From assembly GCA_021827255.1 (NCBI GenBank), contig JAKAWO010000048.1:1-12973 (forward strand): a DNA stretch of 12,973 nt, written 5' to 3'. The notes under the pieces are model-generated. The model saw nothing but the letters and a program-made list of their open reading frames with translations, searched no databases and was not told the origin of the DNA. Below, one piece after another: positions 5,615 through 12,603 of this stretch (position 1 is the stretch's first letter; the number at the start of each line of letters is the position of its first letter). A program made the position numbers and the translations under genes. This DNA comes from Acidobacteriota bacterium. GTDB taxonomy: Bacteria > Acidobacteriota > Terriglobia > UBA7540.

Positions 5615-7789
5615 ATGGAATTTTCTAATGTTCGCACTATTTCCAAAAACGGTGTGCTATGCGTGGCGGCACTCATGGTGTTGGGAGCCTGTAGCGCGTT
5701 TGCCCAACAACCCATGCTCATTCCCCAGCCGCGTGAGCTGAAGACAGAGGCCACACCGTTCCGCGTCGGCGCCGGCCTTGAAATTGCGCTCCTCTCCCCC
5801 GCCTCGCCAGAAGACGCTTTCGCCGCCGCGACCCTGCAGAGGGAACTTTGGCGGGACACCGGCCTGATTTTCCCCATCGTCACGGCGGTAGGCGTGCCAT
5901 CGGGCAAGCCGGTCATCCTGCTGGGGCGGCTTGACCAACCTGACATGGCGTCGCTGCTAAAAAACCAAGGGCTCAGCCCCGAGGGGATTGCGGCGCAGGG
6001 CTATGCGCTCAGCGTTACGCCCCAACGTGTTCTGGTCGCCGGCAAAGACGCCGTCGGGTTGTTCTACGGTGTCCAGACACTCCGCCAGCTTGTCGTTCCC
6101 ACCGGCGGCGGTGAAGGGGAAATCCTCGGCGCCCAGATCCGCGACTGGCCAGCCCTCAAGTATCGCGGAACACAAGTGGATTTGGCCCGTGGTCCCGTGC
6201 CCAAACTGGCCTATCTCAAGCGGATCGTGCGCACCATCGCCGCCTTCAAGATGAACCAACTTTACCTTTACATGGAGGATTCGTTCCGGGTGAAAGGACA
6301 GCCGCTGATCGGCGTGCTGAGCGACACGCTGACCCAACAGGATTGGCGGGTCCTGGTGGCTTACGCAGCCCATTATCATGTGAACGTTGTACCCGCCACC
6401 GAAGACTGCGGCCATCTCCATCAGATTCTGAGATTTGAACAATACAGCGGCATGGCCGAGCGTCCCCACGGCTTCGTCTTGGCGCCCGGTGACCCGCGCG
6501 GGATAGATTTCCTTAAGAGCATTTACGCCCAGTTGCTGCCTATCTTTCCGTCCAAGTTTTACAATATCGGCTGCGATGAAACCTTCGAGCTCGGCCTCGG
6601 GCGCAGCAAGGAGATGGTCAAGCAGGAAGGCTATGGCAAGGTTTATGTGGACTATCTTACCAAAATCTATCACTTGGTCCGCAGCTACAACAAGCAAGTG
6701 ATGTTCTGGGGCGACATTGCCGTCGAACATCCTGAGATGGTCCCGAGCCTTCCCAAAGGGCTGATTGTCGCCAGTTGGGTGTACGGTGCGCAAAAGAGCT
6801 ACCAAAGGTGGCTGAAGCCATTCGAGGGGACGGGCATGAGGATCTTCATCTGCCCCTGGACCGGCAACACCAGCCTCATTGCTCCCGATTACGAGGAAGC
6901 CGCTTACAACATCCGGCAATTTATCGCCGACGGCAAAAAGGCTGGCGCCATCGGAACCGACGTGACCGTCTGGAATGACGATGGTGAGTCGCTCTACGGG
7001 CCCAACTGGTGGAGCATTGTTTATGGCGCGGCGTGCGCTTGGGAGCCCGGCAACCCTAGCGTGGAGGATTTCGACCGCAAGTTCGACTGGGCGTTTTTCC
7101 GCGACCCGAGCCCCAGCCTGGTGAACGCCATCATGGAGCTGGGCCACCTGAATGAGGTCATCCGCGCCGGCCGTCCGGTCAAAACTTACGACATGAAGCG
7201 GGGCGGCGCCGACGACGCCAAATTCTGGCACGACCCCTTCTCTCCTCTCTGGCAACCCGAGGTCGTAAAAGCTCTTCCCATCGCCTCTCTGATCCGAATG
7301 ACGGCCGAGGGCGCTTACGCAACGATGGTGAACGACCGCCGCCTGGCCCGGCGCAACGCGGATGTGCTGAAGGACATGGAGTTTGCGGCGCTCAAGATGG
7401 ATGCTCTGGGAATGCGCTATCAATACGTCCAGGAAATTTCCGACCGCTACGATGACGCTTACGCTCACCAGAACGATCGAACCTGGCGCCAAACCGGAAA
7501 CGACCTTTCCGACATTGACTCGACCAACGGCCGCCTGCAAGACCTCCGGGATTACACGACTCGCCTGCGCGAAATTTATATGCAGCGATGGCTGAGCGAG
7601 AACCTTCCGACCTGGCTGCCGAACATGCTCCAGCTTTATGATCGGAACAGCCGTATGTGGCAGCGATTGATCGCAAAATACTCCGACCTTCGCGCCGCTC
7701 ACTATCGGGGCCAGCCGTTGCCGCCTCCCGAATCGCTCGGCTTGCTCCCGGCGGCGCAGGCTTCTGGCAGCACGCCCGCGAACCCATGA
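5615..7789 (+). CDS. Exported GH20-family glycoside hydrolase (beta-N-acetylhexosaminidase-like)
   Basis: GH20 enzymes remove terminal N-acetylhexosamine by substrate-assisted catalysis and act here outside the cytoplasm. The ATG at 5615 was chosen because GGAGG sits 5 nt upstream; an in-frame TTG at 5597 would add six residues. In the 724-residue product, residues 14-30 form a hydrophobic export signal ending AFA before Q31. LGAC at 23-26 also fits a lipobox, so it may be a lipoprotein. A GH20b-type domain (about 35-175) precedes the TIM barrel, which starts near YRGTQVDLARG. The catalytic pair is D321-E322 in NIGCDETFELG; the family's usual HxGGDE is replaced by this subgroup form. Aromatic barrel motifs follow: FWGD, ASWVYG, ICPWTG and TVWNDDGES. 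The last 240 or so residues look helical and are unassigned. Substrate is unknown; chitooligosaccharide or peptidoglycan fragments are plausible. Confidence 0.88.
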   Translation: MEFSNVRTISKNGVLCVAALMVLGACSAFAQQPMLIPQPRELKTEATPFRVGAGLEIALLSPASPEDAFAAATLQRELWRDTGLIFPIVTAVGVPSGKPVILLGRLDQPDMASLLKNQGLSPEGIAAQGYALSVTPQRVLVAGKDAVGLFYGVQTLRQLVVPTGGGEGEILGAQIRDWPALKYRGTQVDLARGPVPKLAYLKRIVRTIAAFKMNQLYLYMEDSFRVKGQPLIGVLSDTLTQQDWRVLVAYAAHYHVNVVPATEDCGHLHQILRFEQYSGMAERPHGFVLAPGDPRGIDFLKSIYAQLLPIFPSKFYNIGCDETFELGLGRSKEMVKQEGYGKVYVDYLTKIYHLVRSYNKQVMFWGDIAVEHPEMVPSLPKGLIVASWVYGAQKSYQRWLKPFEGTGMRIFICPWTGNTSLIAPDYEEAAYNIRQFIADGKKAGAIGTDVTVWNDDGESLYGPNWWSIVYGAACAWEPGNPSVEDFDRKFDWAFFRDPSPSLVNAIMELGHLNEVIRAGRPVKTYDMKRGGADDAKFWHDPFSPLWQPEVVKALPIASLIRMTAEGAYATMVNDRRLARRNADVLKDMEFAALKMDALGMRYQYVQEISDRYDDAYAHQNDRTWRQTGNDLSDIDSTNGRLQDLRDYTTRLREIYMQRWLSENLPTWLPNMLQLYDRNSRMWQRLIAKYSDLRAAHYRGQPLPPPESLGLLPAAQASGSTPANP

Positions 7790-8029
7790 CCGTGGAGCGC
7801 ACTGCACGCTTGCCCCAGTCGTCGAAGGCTCTCTTCGCGTTACGCGGACTGTGGGGTGATGGGTGGGCGAATCGCTTGACGGACTAATTATAGGAATAAT
7901 AAGGCGCTTGGAAAGAGACCTCCGCATTTCTGCACAATTGTGGTGCAATTGAGAGCGTGCAGGGGTGATCGAGTCATGCTATGATGGTTTGAATGAAGGC
8001 CGGTTACGATAGATAGGGGAGAGTGGCTC
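7790..8029. other. Intergenic stretch upstream of the parvulin-like gene
   Basis: No gene seen. It contains an AT-rich patch near 7882-7902, the palindrome CACAATTGTG (7933-7942) followed at once by the related GTGCAATTG (7944-7952), and the candidate -10 of the next gene. Confidence 0.5.
7977..7985 (+). promoter_or_regulatory. Candidate extended -10 promoter of the parvulin-like gene
   Basis: TGC followed by TATGAT (7980-7985) is an extended -10 element matching five of six core bases. No good -35 lies at 16-18 nt, as is common for extended -10 promoters. The predicted leader is about 38 nt and includes the ribosome site AGGGGAGAG (8015-8023), 6 nt before the ATG at 8030. Confidence 0.4.
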
Positions 8030-9028
8030 ATGAAGAGCAAGTCCAGGAAAACAAATTGGATGGGGATTTTGCTGTTGGCGTCGGCCGTGGTTGCGAGTGC
8101 GGCCCACGGGCAAAGTCAGCCGGCCGCGGCGGCTCCCCCAGCGGCTCCGGTCGCCGAAAGCCAGGCTGGGGCATCCCGCGTGGTTCTCCGAGTCGGCGGG
8201 CAGGAAGTCACTCAGGCCGACATGGACTACTTAATTTCGACCTTGAGCCCCCAAACACAGGCGGCCATCAAAGCGCAGGGACGCGCCCCTGTCGGCAACG
8301 AATATGCGCTCCTGCTCTTGCTCTCCCAGCGCGCAGTCTCTGACCACCTCGACACGAAACCGAGCATACGCCGGCGGCTAGCCCTGGACCGCATGAAATT
8401 GCTCGCGCAGGCTGAATACCAGAATCTGGCGAAACAGATCCGGATCGCACCGGCTGATGTCAGCCAGTACTTCGCCGCGCACAAGGACGAATTTGACCAG
8501 GCTGAGATCCGGGAGATCTTGGTTCGAAAGAAGGCGGCGGGCGCCACTGCCAACTCCCCAGGCCTTTTGCCTGCCGACGCCCACGCCAAACTGGCGGCCA
8601 TCAGCAAGGCGCTGGCCGCCGGGACGGATGTTCAACAAGTGGCCAAGGAGTTCAGTGTGCCTAATGTCGTCATGGTTGATACGCAAACACAAACCGTCCG
8701 CAAAGGCCAGCTCCTTCCGCCCTTGGACAAGGCTGCGTTCGAGCTCAAGGACGGCCAGGTTTCCGATCCCGTCGAAACGCCCCAGGCACTTGTCGCCATT
8801 CAGGTTCTCAGCCACAAGCCTCCCGACCTCAATGCCGCATCCCAAGAAATTGAGAACATTCTCCGCCAACAGAAGCTGCAAGCGAAAATAGCTGACCTCA
8901 AGAAGTCCGCGAACATCTGGATGGATGCAAGTTACTTTGCCAAACATGCGCAGGGTTTGCCCACAGGCCAGACGTCGGCGGCCCCGGCGTCGCCGATTCC
9001 AGCCCCCGCCGCCACGAAACAGAAATAA
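8030..9028 (+). CDS. Exported SurA/PpiC-like protein with a degenerate parvulin domain
   Basis: The family comprises periplasmic foldases and chaperones for outer-membrane and secreted proteins. The 332-residue product has a basic n-region (KSKSRK), a hydrophobic core at 11-25 and a likely cleavage site near AAHG-Q28, followed by an Ala/Pro-rich linker (31-48). A SurA_N-like helical part (50-150) follows, then a parvulin-like domain at about 158-262, recognised from REILVRKK, the A-K-EFS stretch, LPPLDKAAFELKDGQVSDPVET and the closing strand. A helical C-terminal segment and another Ala/Pro-rich tail end the protein. Both parvulin active-site His positions are changed: Glu162 replaces the His of the usual RHILV, and Val255 replaces the His of GYHII. 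The GGDLG turn is also missing. It is therefore more likely a chaperone than an isomerase. It has its own start region, 240 nt after the GH20 gene. Confidence 0.82.
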   Translation: MKSKSRKTNWMGILLLASAVVASAAHGQSQPAAAAPPAAPVAESQAGASRVVLRVGGQEVTQADMDYLISTLSPQTQAAIKAQGRAPVGNEYALLLLLSQRAVSDHLDTKPSIRRRLALDRMKLLAQAEYQNLAKQIRIAPADVSQYFAAHKDEFDQAEIREILVRKKAAGATANSPGLLPADAHAKLAAISKALAAGTDVQQVAKEFSVPNVVMVDTQTQTVRKGQLLPPLDKAAFELKDGQVSDPVETPQALVAIQVLSHKPPDLNAASQEIENILRQQKLQAKIADLKKSANIWMDASYFAKHAQGLPTGQTSAAPASPIPAPAATKQK

Positions 9029-9389
9029 CGAGACACGACAGGCTGCTTCGGGCGGGAAGCCGAAGCTCCAAAATCCTGGGCCGAGAAGGGATGGCTCGCG
9101 TGTCCACTGCCTCCGGGGTGATCGGAGCACTCTTCTTCAGGGCGTGCGGGACGAACACAACTTTTCAACAGCTCTGTTGAAAAGTTTGTGGAAAAGGAGC
9201 TGTTCGCGGACCTTAACACGCGAACGCTCAATGGCTTTTGGCTTTTTGCACTAATCTGGAGCATCCCGCCCTCAGACCAAGGAGCGTCGGAAAAGTTATC
9301 CGGCAAGCGAAGAAGTGCTCGCCGTGCGATTCGGTGAGAAGTGCTGCGCCGGACGACGATGACTTCTGCGCGGCGGGGGAAGGTATGGC
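9029..9389. other. Gene-free region with palindrome and DnaA-box-like motifs
   Basis: About 360 nt between convergent genes, with no supported reading frame on either strand. It contains a 7-bp hairpin just after the parvulin gene (9045-9051 with 9060-9066, 8-nt loop, no T-run), the 12-bp inverted repeat at 9160-9185 and nearby DnaA-box-like 9-mers. The convergent arrangement suggests terminators should lie here, but none is classical. Confidence 0.5.
9160..9185. repeat. Perfect 12-bp inverted repeat with 2-nt centre
   Basis: ACTTTTCAACAG (9160-9171) is followed by CT and then its exact reverse complement (9174-9185). The arms are AT-rich and there is no T-run after them, so it fits a protein-binding palindrome or a dispersed intergenic repeat better than a rho-independent terminator. 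A TGTGGAAAA 9-mer follows at 9187-9195. Confidence 0.85.
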
Positions 9390-9815
9390 CTAAAGTTGAG
9401 GGCGAGGTCTTCTGAGTTTTACTTCGATGACCTGATCGTTCTTCATAAACTGGAACGATCTGCCGAAGGCCTCATGTTGCGGTGCCGTCACCATGAGCTC
9501 GACCGAACCTTCGGGGACGTACGGAAACTTGCAAAGCCCTTTCTTGTCCGTTTTGGCGCTATAGCTCACGGGCTTGGTACGTTTCAGCTTCCAGCGGCTG
9601 CGAGGTTGCCGAAACCGAAGCGTCAAGCTGGCCTGGAAGATCGGATCTCTGGTCTGAGCGTCCGTGACGTGGACCACCAGCGTGGCCAAAGTTGGCGACT
9701 TGGGTTCAGCTTTCACCGGCCACCCCAAAAGCGTCGAGGCCACAAGCAGCGCCAACAACCAGAGTCTTATAGGAGGGGTGGTCGGAATCTTGAGCCGGCG
9801 GTACAAACACGCCAT
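9390..9815 (-). CDS. Small exported protein with a carboxypeptidase-regulatory/transthyretin-like domain
   Basis: A 141-residue protein with an export signal: a basic start (CLYRRLK), a hydrophobic core around 17-31 (IRLWLLALLVASTLLGW) and a likely cut after VKA36. The rest fits one beta-sandwich domain of the carboxypeptidase regulatory-like type: LVVHVTDAQTRDPIFQASLTL, then TDKKGLCKFPYVPEGSVELMVTAP and a closing strand near QVIEVKL. Such domains mediate protein or glycan contacts outside the cytoplasm and are frequent in Acidobacteriota; no enzymatic residues are expected. The ATG at 9815 gives a normal signal peptide; its ribosome site is weak. An in-frame GTG at 9848 would fall at the predicted transcription start. 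The frame stays open upstream into the antisense of lysS, which is not part of this gene. It is transcribed divergently from lysS and faces the parvulin-like gene. Exact role unknown. Confidence 0.72.
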   Translation of the reverse strand: MACLYRRLKIPTTPPIRLWLLALLVASTLLGWPVKAEPKSPTLATLVVHVTDAQTRDPIFQASLTLRFRQPRSRWKLKRTKPVSYSAKTDKKGLCKFPYVPEGSVELMVTAPQHEAFGRSFQFMKNDQVIEVKLRRPRPQL

Positions 9816-9854
9816 CCCGGTTTGCCATTGCTCGCGAATGTCTCGCACCGCTTC

Positions 9855-9860
9855 ATTATA
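9855..9860 (-). promoter_or_regulatory. Candidate -10 for the small exported protein gene
   Basis: The minus strand reads TATAAT, an exact -10, about 40 nt before the ATG at 9815. No good -35 is visible at 16-18 nt, so this alone is modest evidence. It lies about 50 nt from the lysS -35, making a compact divergent promoter region. Confidence 0.4.
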
Positions 9861-9908
9861 AGCCAATTTCAACTGAGAGAGTATCCTCTTCCCGAGATTC
9901 TCCCTTCC

Positions 9909-9938
9909 TTGACACCTGTCCGGCGCGCTCCCTATAAT
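9909..9938 (+). promoter_or_regulatory. Consensus sigma-70 promoter of lysS
   Basis: An exact TTGACA (9909-9914) and an exact TATAAT (9933-9938) are separated by 18 nt. The predicted transcription start is near 9945, giving a leader of about 45 nt to the lysS start. This is the best promoter in the window and suggests strong constitutive expression of lysS and the genes behind it. Confidence 0.75.
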
Positions 9939-9973
9939 GCCAGCACTTAGCCATGGCGCGAAATGCGGCCCTG

Positions 9974-9980
9974 AAAGAGG
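9974..9980 (+). promoter_or_regulatory. Ribosome binding site that sets the lysS start
   Basis: AAAGAGG ends directly at the first in-frame TTG (9981), leaving no spacing, but sits 9 nt before the second TTG (9990). That favours 9990 as the start codon. Confidence 0.55.
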
Positions 9981-9989
9981 TTGATCGAA

Positions 9990-11597
9990 TTGTCTTCCCT
10001 GGGCAGTGAGGCGGATGAACTGGCTGCGCAGCGCCAGAAGAAGCTGCGCGCCATTGCCGCTCTCGGTTTCGAGACCTATCCTCGGAAATTTAATTTTACG
10101 CACACGATTCCCGCCGTTCTGGCGGAGTATTCCGGCCGGTGCGACGAGGATCTGAAGGCCGCGCGCATTTCCCTCCGGGTGGCGGGGCGATTGATGGCTC
10201 TGCGTCCGCATGGGAAGGCGGGATTTGGGCATCTGTCGGGCGACGGGGCGCGTTTGCAGATTTATGTGCGCCTCGACGCGGTCGGAGAGCGGGATTTCGA
10301 GCTCTTCCGCCTGCTCGACCTCGGCGACTTGATCGGCGTCGAGGGCTATTTGTTCCGGACGCGGACGGGCGAGCTGACTGTCCACGCAGAGCGGCTCCAT
10401 TTTCTTGCCAAAGCGCTTCTGCCGCTGCCCGAAAAGTGGCATGGGCTGACCGACATGGAGGTCCGCTACCGGCAGCGGTACGTGGACTTGATGGTGAATC
10501 CCCGGGTGCGGGAGATTTTCGAGCGGCGGGCGCGGCTGGTGGGAGCCATTCGCGAATTCCTCAACAGCAGAAGATATCTCGAAGTCGAGACGCCCATGAT
10601 GCAGCCGCTGCCCGGCGGGGCGCTGGCCCGTCCCTTCGTTACACACCATAATGCGCTCAATCTCGACCTCTACCTGCGCGTCGCCCCGGAACTCTACCTA
10701 AAACGCCTTCTGGTCGGCGGAGTGGACCGCGTGTACGAGATCAACCGGAACTTCCGCAACGAAGGTATTTCGACTCAGCACAATCCCGAGTTCACGATGC
10801 TCGAGTTCTATGAGGCTTACGCCGACTATCGCGACATGATGGCGCTTACGGAGCGCCTGCTGCGGCACGTGGCGGAAGCCACGATCGGGAGGCTTGAATT
10901 TGAGTGGTGGGGCCACAAGATTTCCCTGGCGCGCTTCGAGCGTTTGACGATGAAAGAAGCCGTCGTCCGCTTCTGGCCGGAAGGGGCGCAGGCGAAACCG
11001 AAGCTGGAAGATTGGGCCGATCCCAAGGCTGTGTTCCGGTGGATCGACACCTACAACCGATGGGCGGAGCAGCCACAGAGCTCGCTGGAGAGAATCCAAG
11101 AGGTTGCGAGCGGCACGGACAGGGACACCTCGGCGCCCCGCCAACCCATTGCGCTTCCGGCGGATACGCCGCCCGGCGCGGCCCTCCAGGCGCTGTTTGA
11201 GGCCGTGGCCGAGCATCACCTGATTCAGCCGACGTTTATTCTGGATTTCCCGCTTGAAGTCTCGCCGCTCGCCAAGCAAAAGGCTGACGACCCGAACTAT
11301 GTTGAACGATTCGAGCTGTACGTTGGCGGCATGGAAATCGCCAATGCCTTCAGCGAACTGAACGATCCGGCGGAGCAGCGAGACCGCTTTGAATATCAGC
11401 AATTGCTGCGTGACCGAGGCGACCTCGCGGCGCACACGATAGACGAGGATTACATCCGGGCCCTCAGTTATGGCATGCCGCCGGCGGCTGGCGAAGGCGT
11501 CGGCATTGACCGCCTGACGATGCTGCTGACCGATTCACACTCCATCCGGGACGTGATTCTGTTTCCGCTGCTGCGGCCGGAAAAGCGCTCTGGCTAG
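9990..11597 (+). CDS. lysS: Lysyl-tRNA synthetase, class II
   Basis: Charges tRNA-Lys with lysine in the cytoplasm. No in-frame ATG precedes the conserved region, so the start is a TTG; 9990 is preferred over 9981 on ribosome-site spacing, giving 535 residues. The N-terminal anticodon-binding OB fold spans about 60-145 (LRVAGRLMALR to VHAERL). The catalytic domain has motif 1 around RREFL-EVETPMMQP, motif 2 as RNFRNEGISTQHNPEFTMLE and motif 3 as GEGVGIDRLTMLLT, with the lysine-site stretch GGMEIANAFSELNDP between. Compared with E. coli LysS (505 residues) there is an extra 30 or so residues between motifs 2 and 3, before HLIQPTFILDFP. A consensus promoter lies upstream. A GNAT gene and a Lol permease follow in the same direction, 74 nt and about 1 kb on. 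Confidence 0.97.
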   Translation: MSSLGSEADELAAQRQKKLRAIAALGFETYPRKFNFTHTIPAVLAEYSGRCDEDLKAARISLRVAGRLMALRPHGKAGFGHLSGDGARLQIYVRLDAVGERDFELFRLLDLGDLIGVEGYLFRTRTGELTVHAERLHFLAKALLPLPEKWHGLTDMEVRYRQRYVDLMVNPRVREIFERRARLVGAIREFLNSRRYLEVETPMMQPLPGGALARPFVTHHNALNLDLYLRVAPELYLKRLLVGGVDRVYEINRNFRNEGISTQHNPEFTMLEFYEAYADYRDMMALTERLLRHVAEATIGRLEFEWWGHKISLARFERLTMKEAVVRFWPEGAQAKPKLEDWADPKAVFRWIDTYNRWAEQPQSSLERIQEVASGTDRDTSAPRQPIALPADTPPGAALQALFEAVAEHHLIQPTFILDFPLEVSPLAKQKADDPNYVERFELYVGGMEIANAFSELNDPAEQRDRFEYQQLLRDRGDLAAHTIDEDYIRALSYGMPPAAGEGVGIDRLTMLLTDSHSIRDVILFPLLRPEKRSG

Positions 11598-11671
11598 ACT
11601 TCCGAGTGGGGGCAACGGCGTCGCCAGCTCCCAAGAGAGAATCGGCGACGACTAGCCGGGGACGACTCCCA

Positions 11672-12535
11672 ATGGACATCCAACTGCGCTCCGCCGTTCG
11701 CGCTGATGCCGCCGCCTGTGGGCGCATCATCTTCCAGGCATTCCGCGAGATCAACGAGCAGCATGGGTTTGCCTCTTCCTATACGGAGGAAGCGCTTGCC
11801 ATTCGAGTCGCGGCCATGCAGCTTGACCACCCAGAGGTGTACGGGGTGGTGGCTGAAGCCGGGGGCCGGATTGTCGGCTCCGCCTTTCTGGACGAACGGG
11901 CGCTGGTTCGCGGGATCGGCCCGATCACGGTGGACCCGCAACGTCAAGGGGAAGGGATCGGCCGGCGCTTATTGGAGCACATTCTGGGACGGGCCGGGAC
12001 GGCGCCCGGAGCCCGATTGGTCACGGACGCCTTCAACGGCCAAGCCCTTTCCCTTTACGCTTCGCTGGGGTTCGACGTCAAGGAGCCGCTCGCGCTCGTT
12101 TCCGGCCGGCCCCAAGACCACCCCTCGGCTCGCGCTGCGGTCCGCCCGATGACGGCCGATGATCTTGGAGCCTGTGCCGCGCTGTGCGAGCGGGCTCACG
12201 GCTTTGACCGTACCAATGAGCTGGCGGATTGCCTCAACGGTCTCTGTCCGGTGGTCGCGCTTGTCGAAGGCCGCATTACGGCTTACGGGTCGGCGCCGAC
12301 TCTTTGGCAGGCCTGCCACGCGGTGGCGGAGACCGACGAAGATTTAGAGGCCCTTATTTTGGGCACGGCCGCAGTCTTGCGTTCAGCGATTTCTTTTTTA
12401 CTTCCCACCCGCCAAGCAAGGCTGCTGCGCTGGTGTCTCAGCCAGGGGCTGCGCGTCGAAAAGCCCATGCTGCTAATGTCCATTGGCGAGTACCAGGAAC
12501 CGCGCGGCGCCTGGTTCCCGTCGGCTCGTCTGTAA
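11672..12535 (+). CDS. GNAT-family N-acetyltransferase with two GNAT-like domains
   Basis: GNAT enzymes move an acetyl group from acetyl-CoA to an amine; the substrate here cannot be told. In the 287-residue product, the first domain (4-145) opens with LRSAVRADAAACGRI and carries the acetyl-CoA loop VDPQRQGEGIGRRLLEHIL at 87-105, followed by N122 and Y129 in FNGQALSLYASLGF, typical late GNAT positions. The second half (156-270) starts with a similar VRPMTADDLGACAAL motif but lacks a clear Q/RxxGxG loop, so it is probably a degenerate GNAT-like domain. The ATG at 11672 begins four residues before the first family motif; a GTG at 11606 would add 22 residues of unlikely composition. The GGGGA upstream is a weak ribosome site. 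It lies 74 nt after lysS and 68 nt before the Lol permease, so is probably cotranscribed with both. Confidence 0.85.
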   Translation: MDIQLRSAVRADAAACGRIIFQAFREINEQHGFASSYTEEALAIRVAAMQLDHPEVYGVVAEAGGRIVGSAFLDERALVRGIGPITVDPQRQGEGIGRRLLEHILGRAGTAPGARLVTDAFNGQALSLYASLGFDVKEPLALVSGRPQDHPSARAAVRPMTADDLGACAALCERAHGFDRTNELADCLNGLCPVVALVEGRITAYGSAPTLWQACHAVAETDEDLEALILGTAAVLRSAISFLLPTRQARLLRWCLSQGLRVEKPMLLMSIGEYQEPRGAWFPSARL

Positions 12536-12603
12536 ACCCGCCTCCCTGGCTGTCGGAATATCCTTGGCGAACCGCGTAGCGTTATTGATAATGAAGACAA
12601 GCC

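Noticed and set aside
7876..7902. TTGACG followed by AT-rich hexamers as a promoter
   Set aside because: The best -10 (TAATAA) is only 15 nt away and would give a leader of over 120 nt. The extended -10 at 7977-7985 is a simpler choice.
5957..7948. A 663-codon open frame on the minus strand
   Set aside because: It is antisense to the GH20 gene, whose product has recognisable catalytic motifs and an export signal. The minus-strand product resembles nothing and is a by-product of GC-rich codon use.
9045..9066. Hairpin 17 nt after the parvulin-like gene as a terminator
   Set aside because: The 7-bp stem is plausible but no T-run follows, so I do not list it as a terminator.
9816..10649. Upstream extension of the small exported protein to 419 codons
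   Set aside because: The extension is antisense to lysS and places a signal peptide in the middle of the protein. The start at 9815 gives a normal exported protein.
11619..11650. Inverted repeat CGTCGCC/GGCGACG between lysS and the GNAT gene
   Set aside because: A 7-bp stem with an 18-nt loop and no T-run is expected by chance in GC-rich DNA and is too weak to call a terminator.
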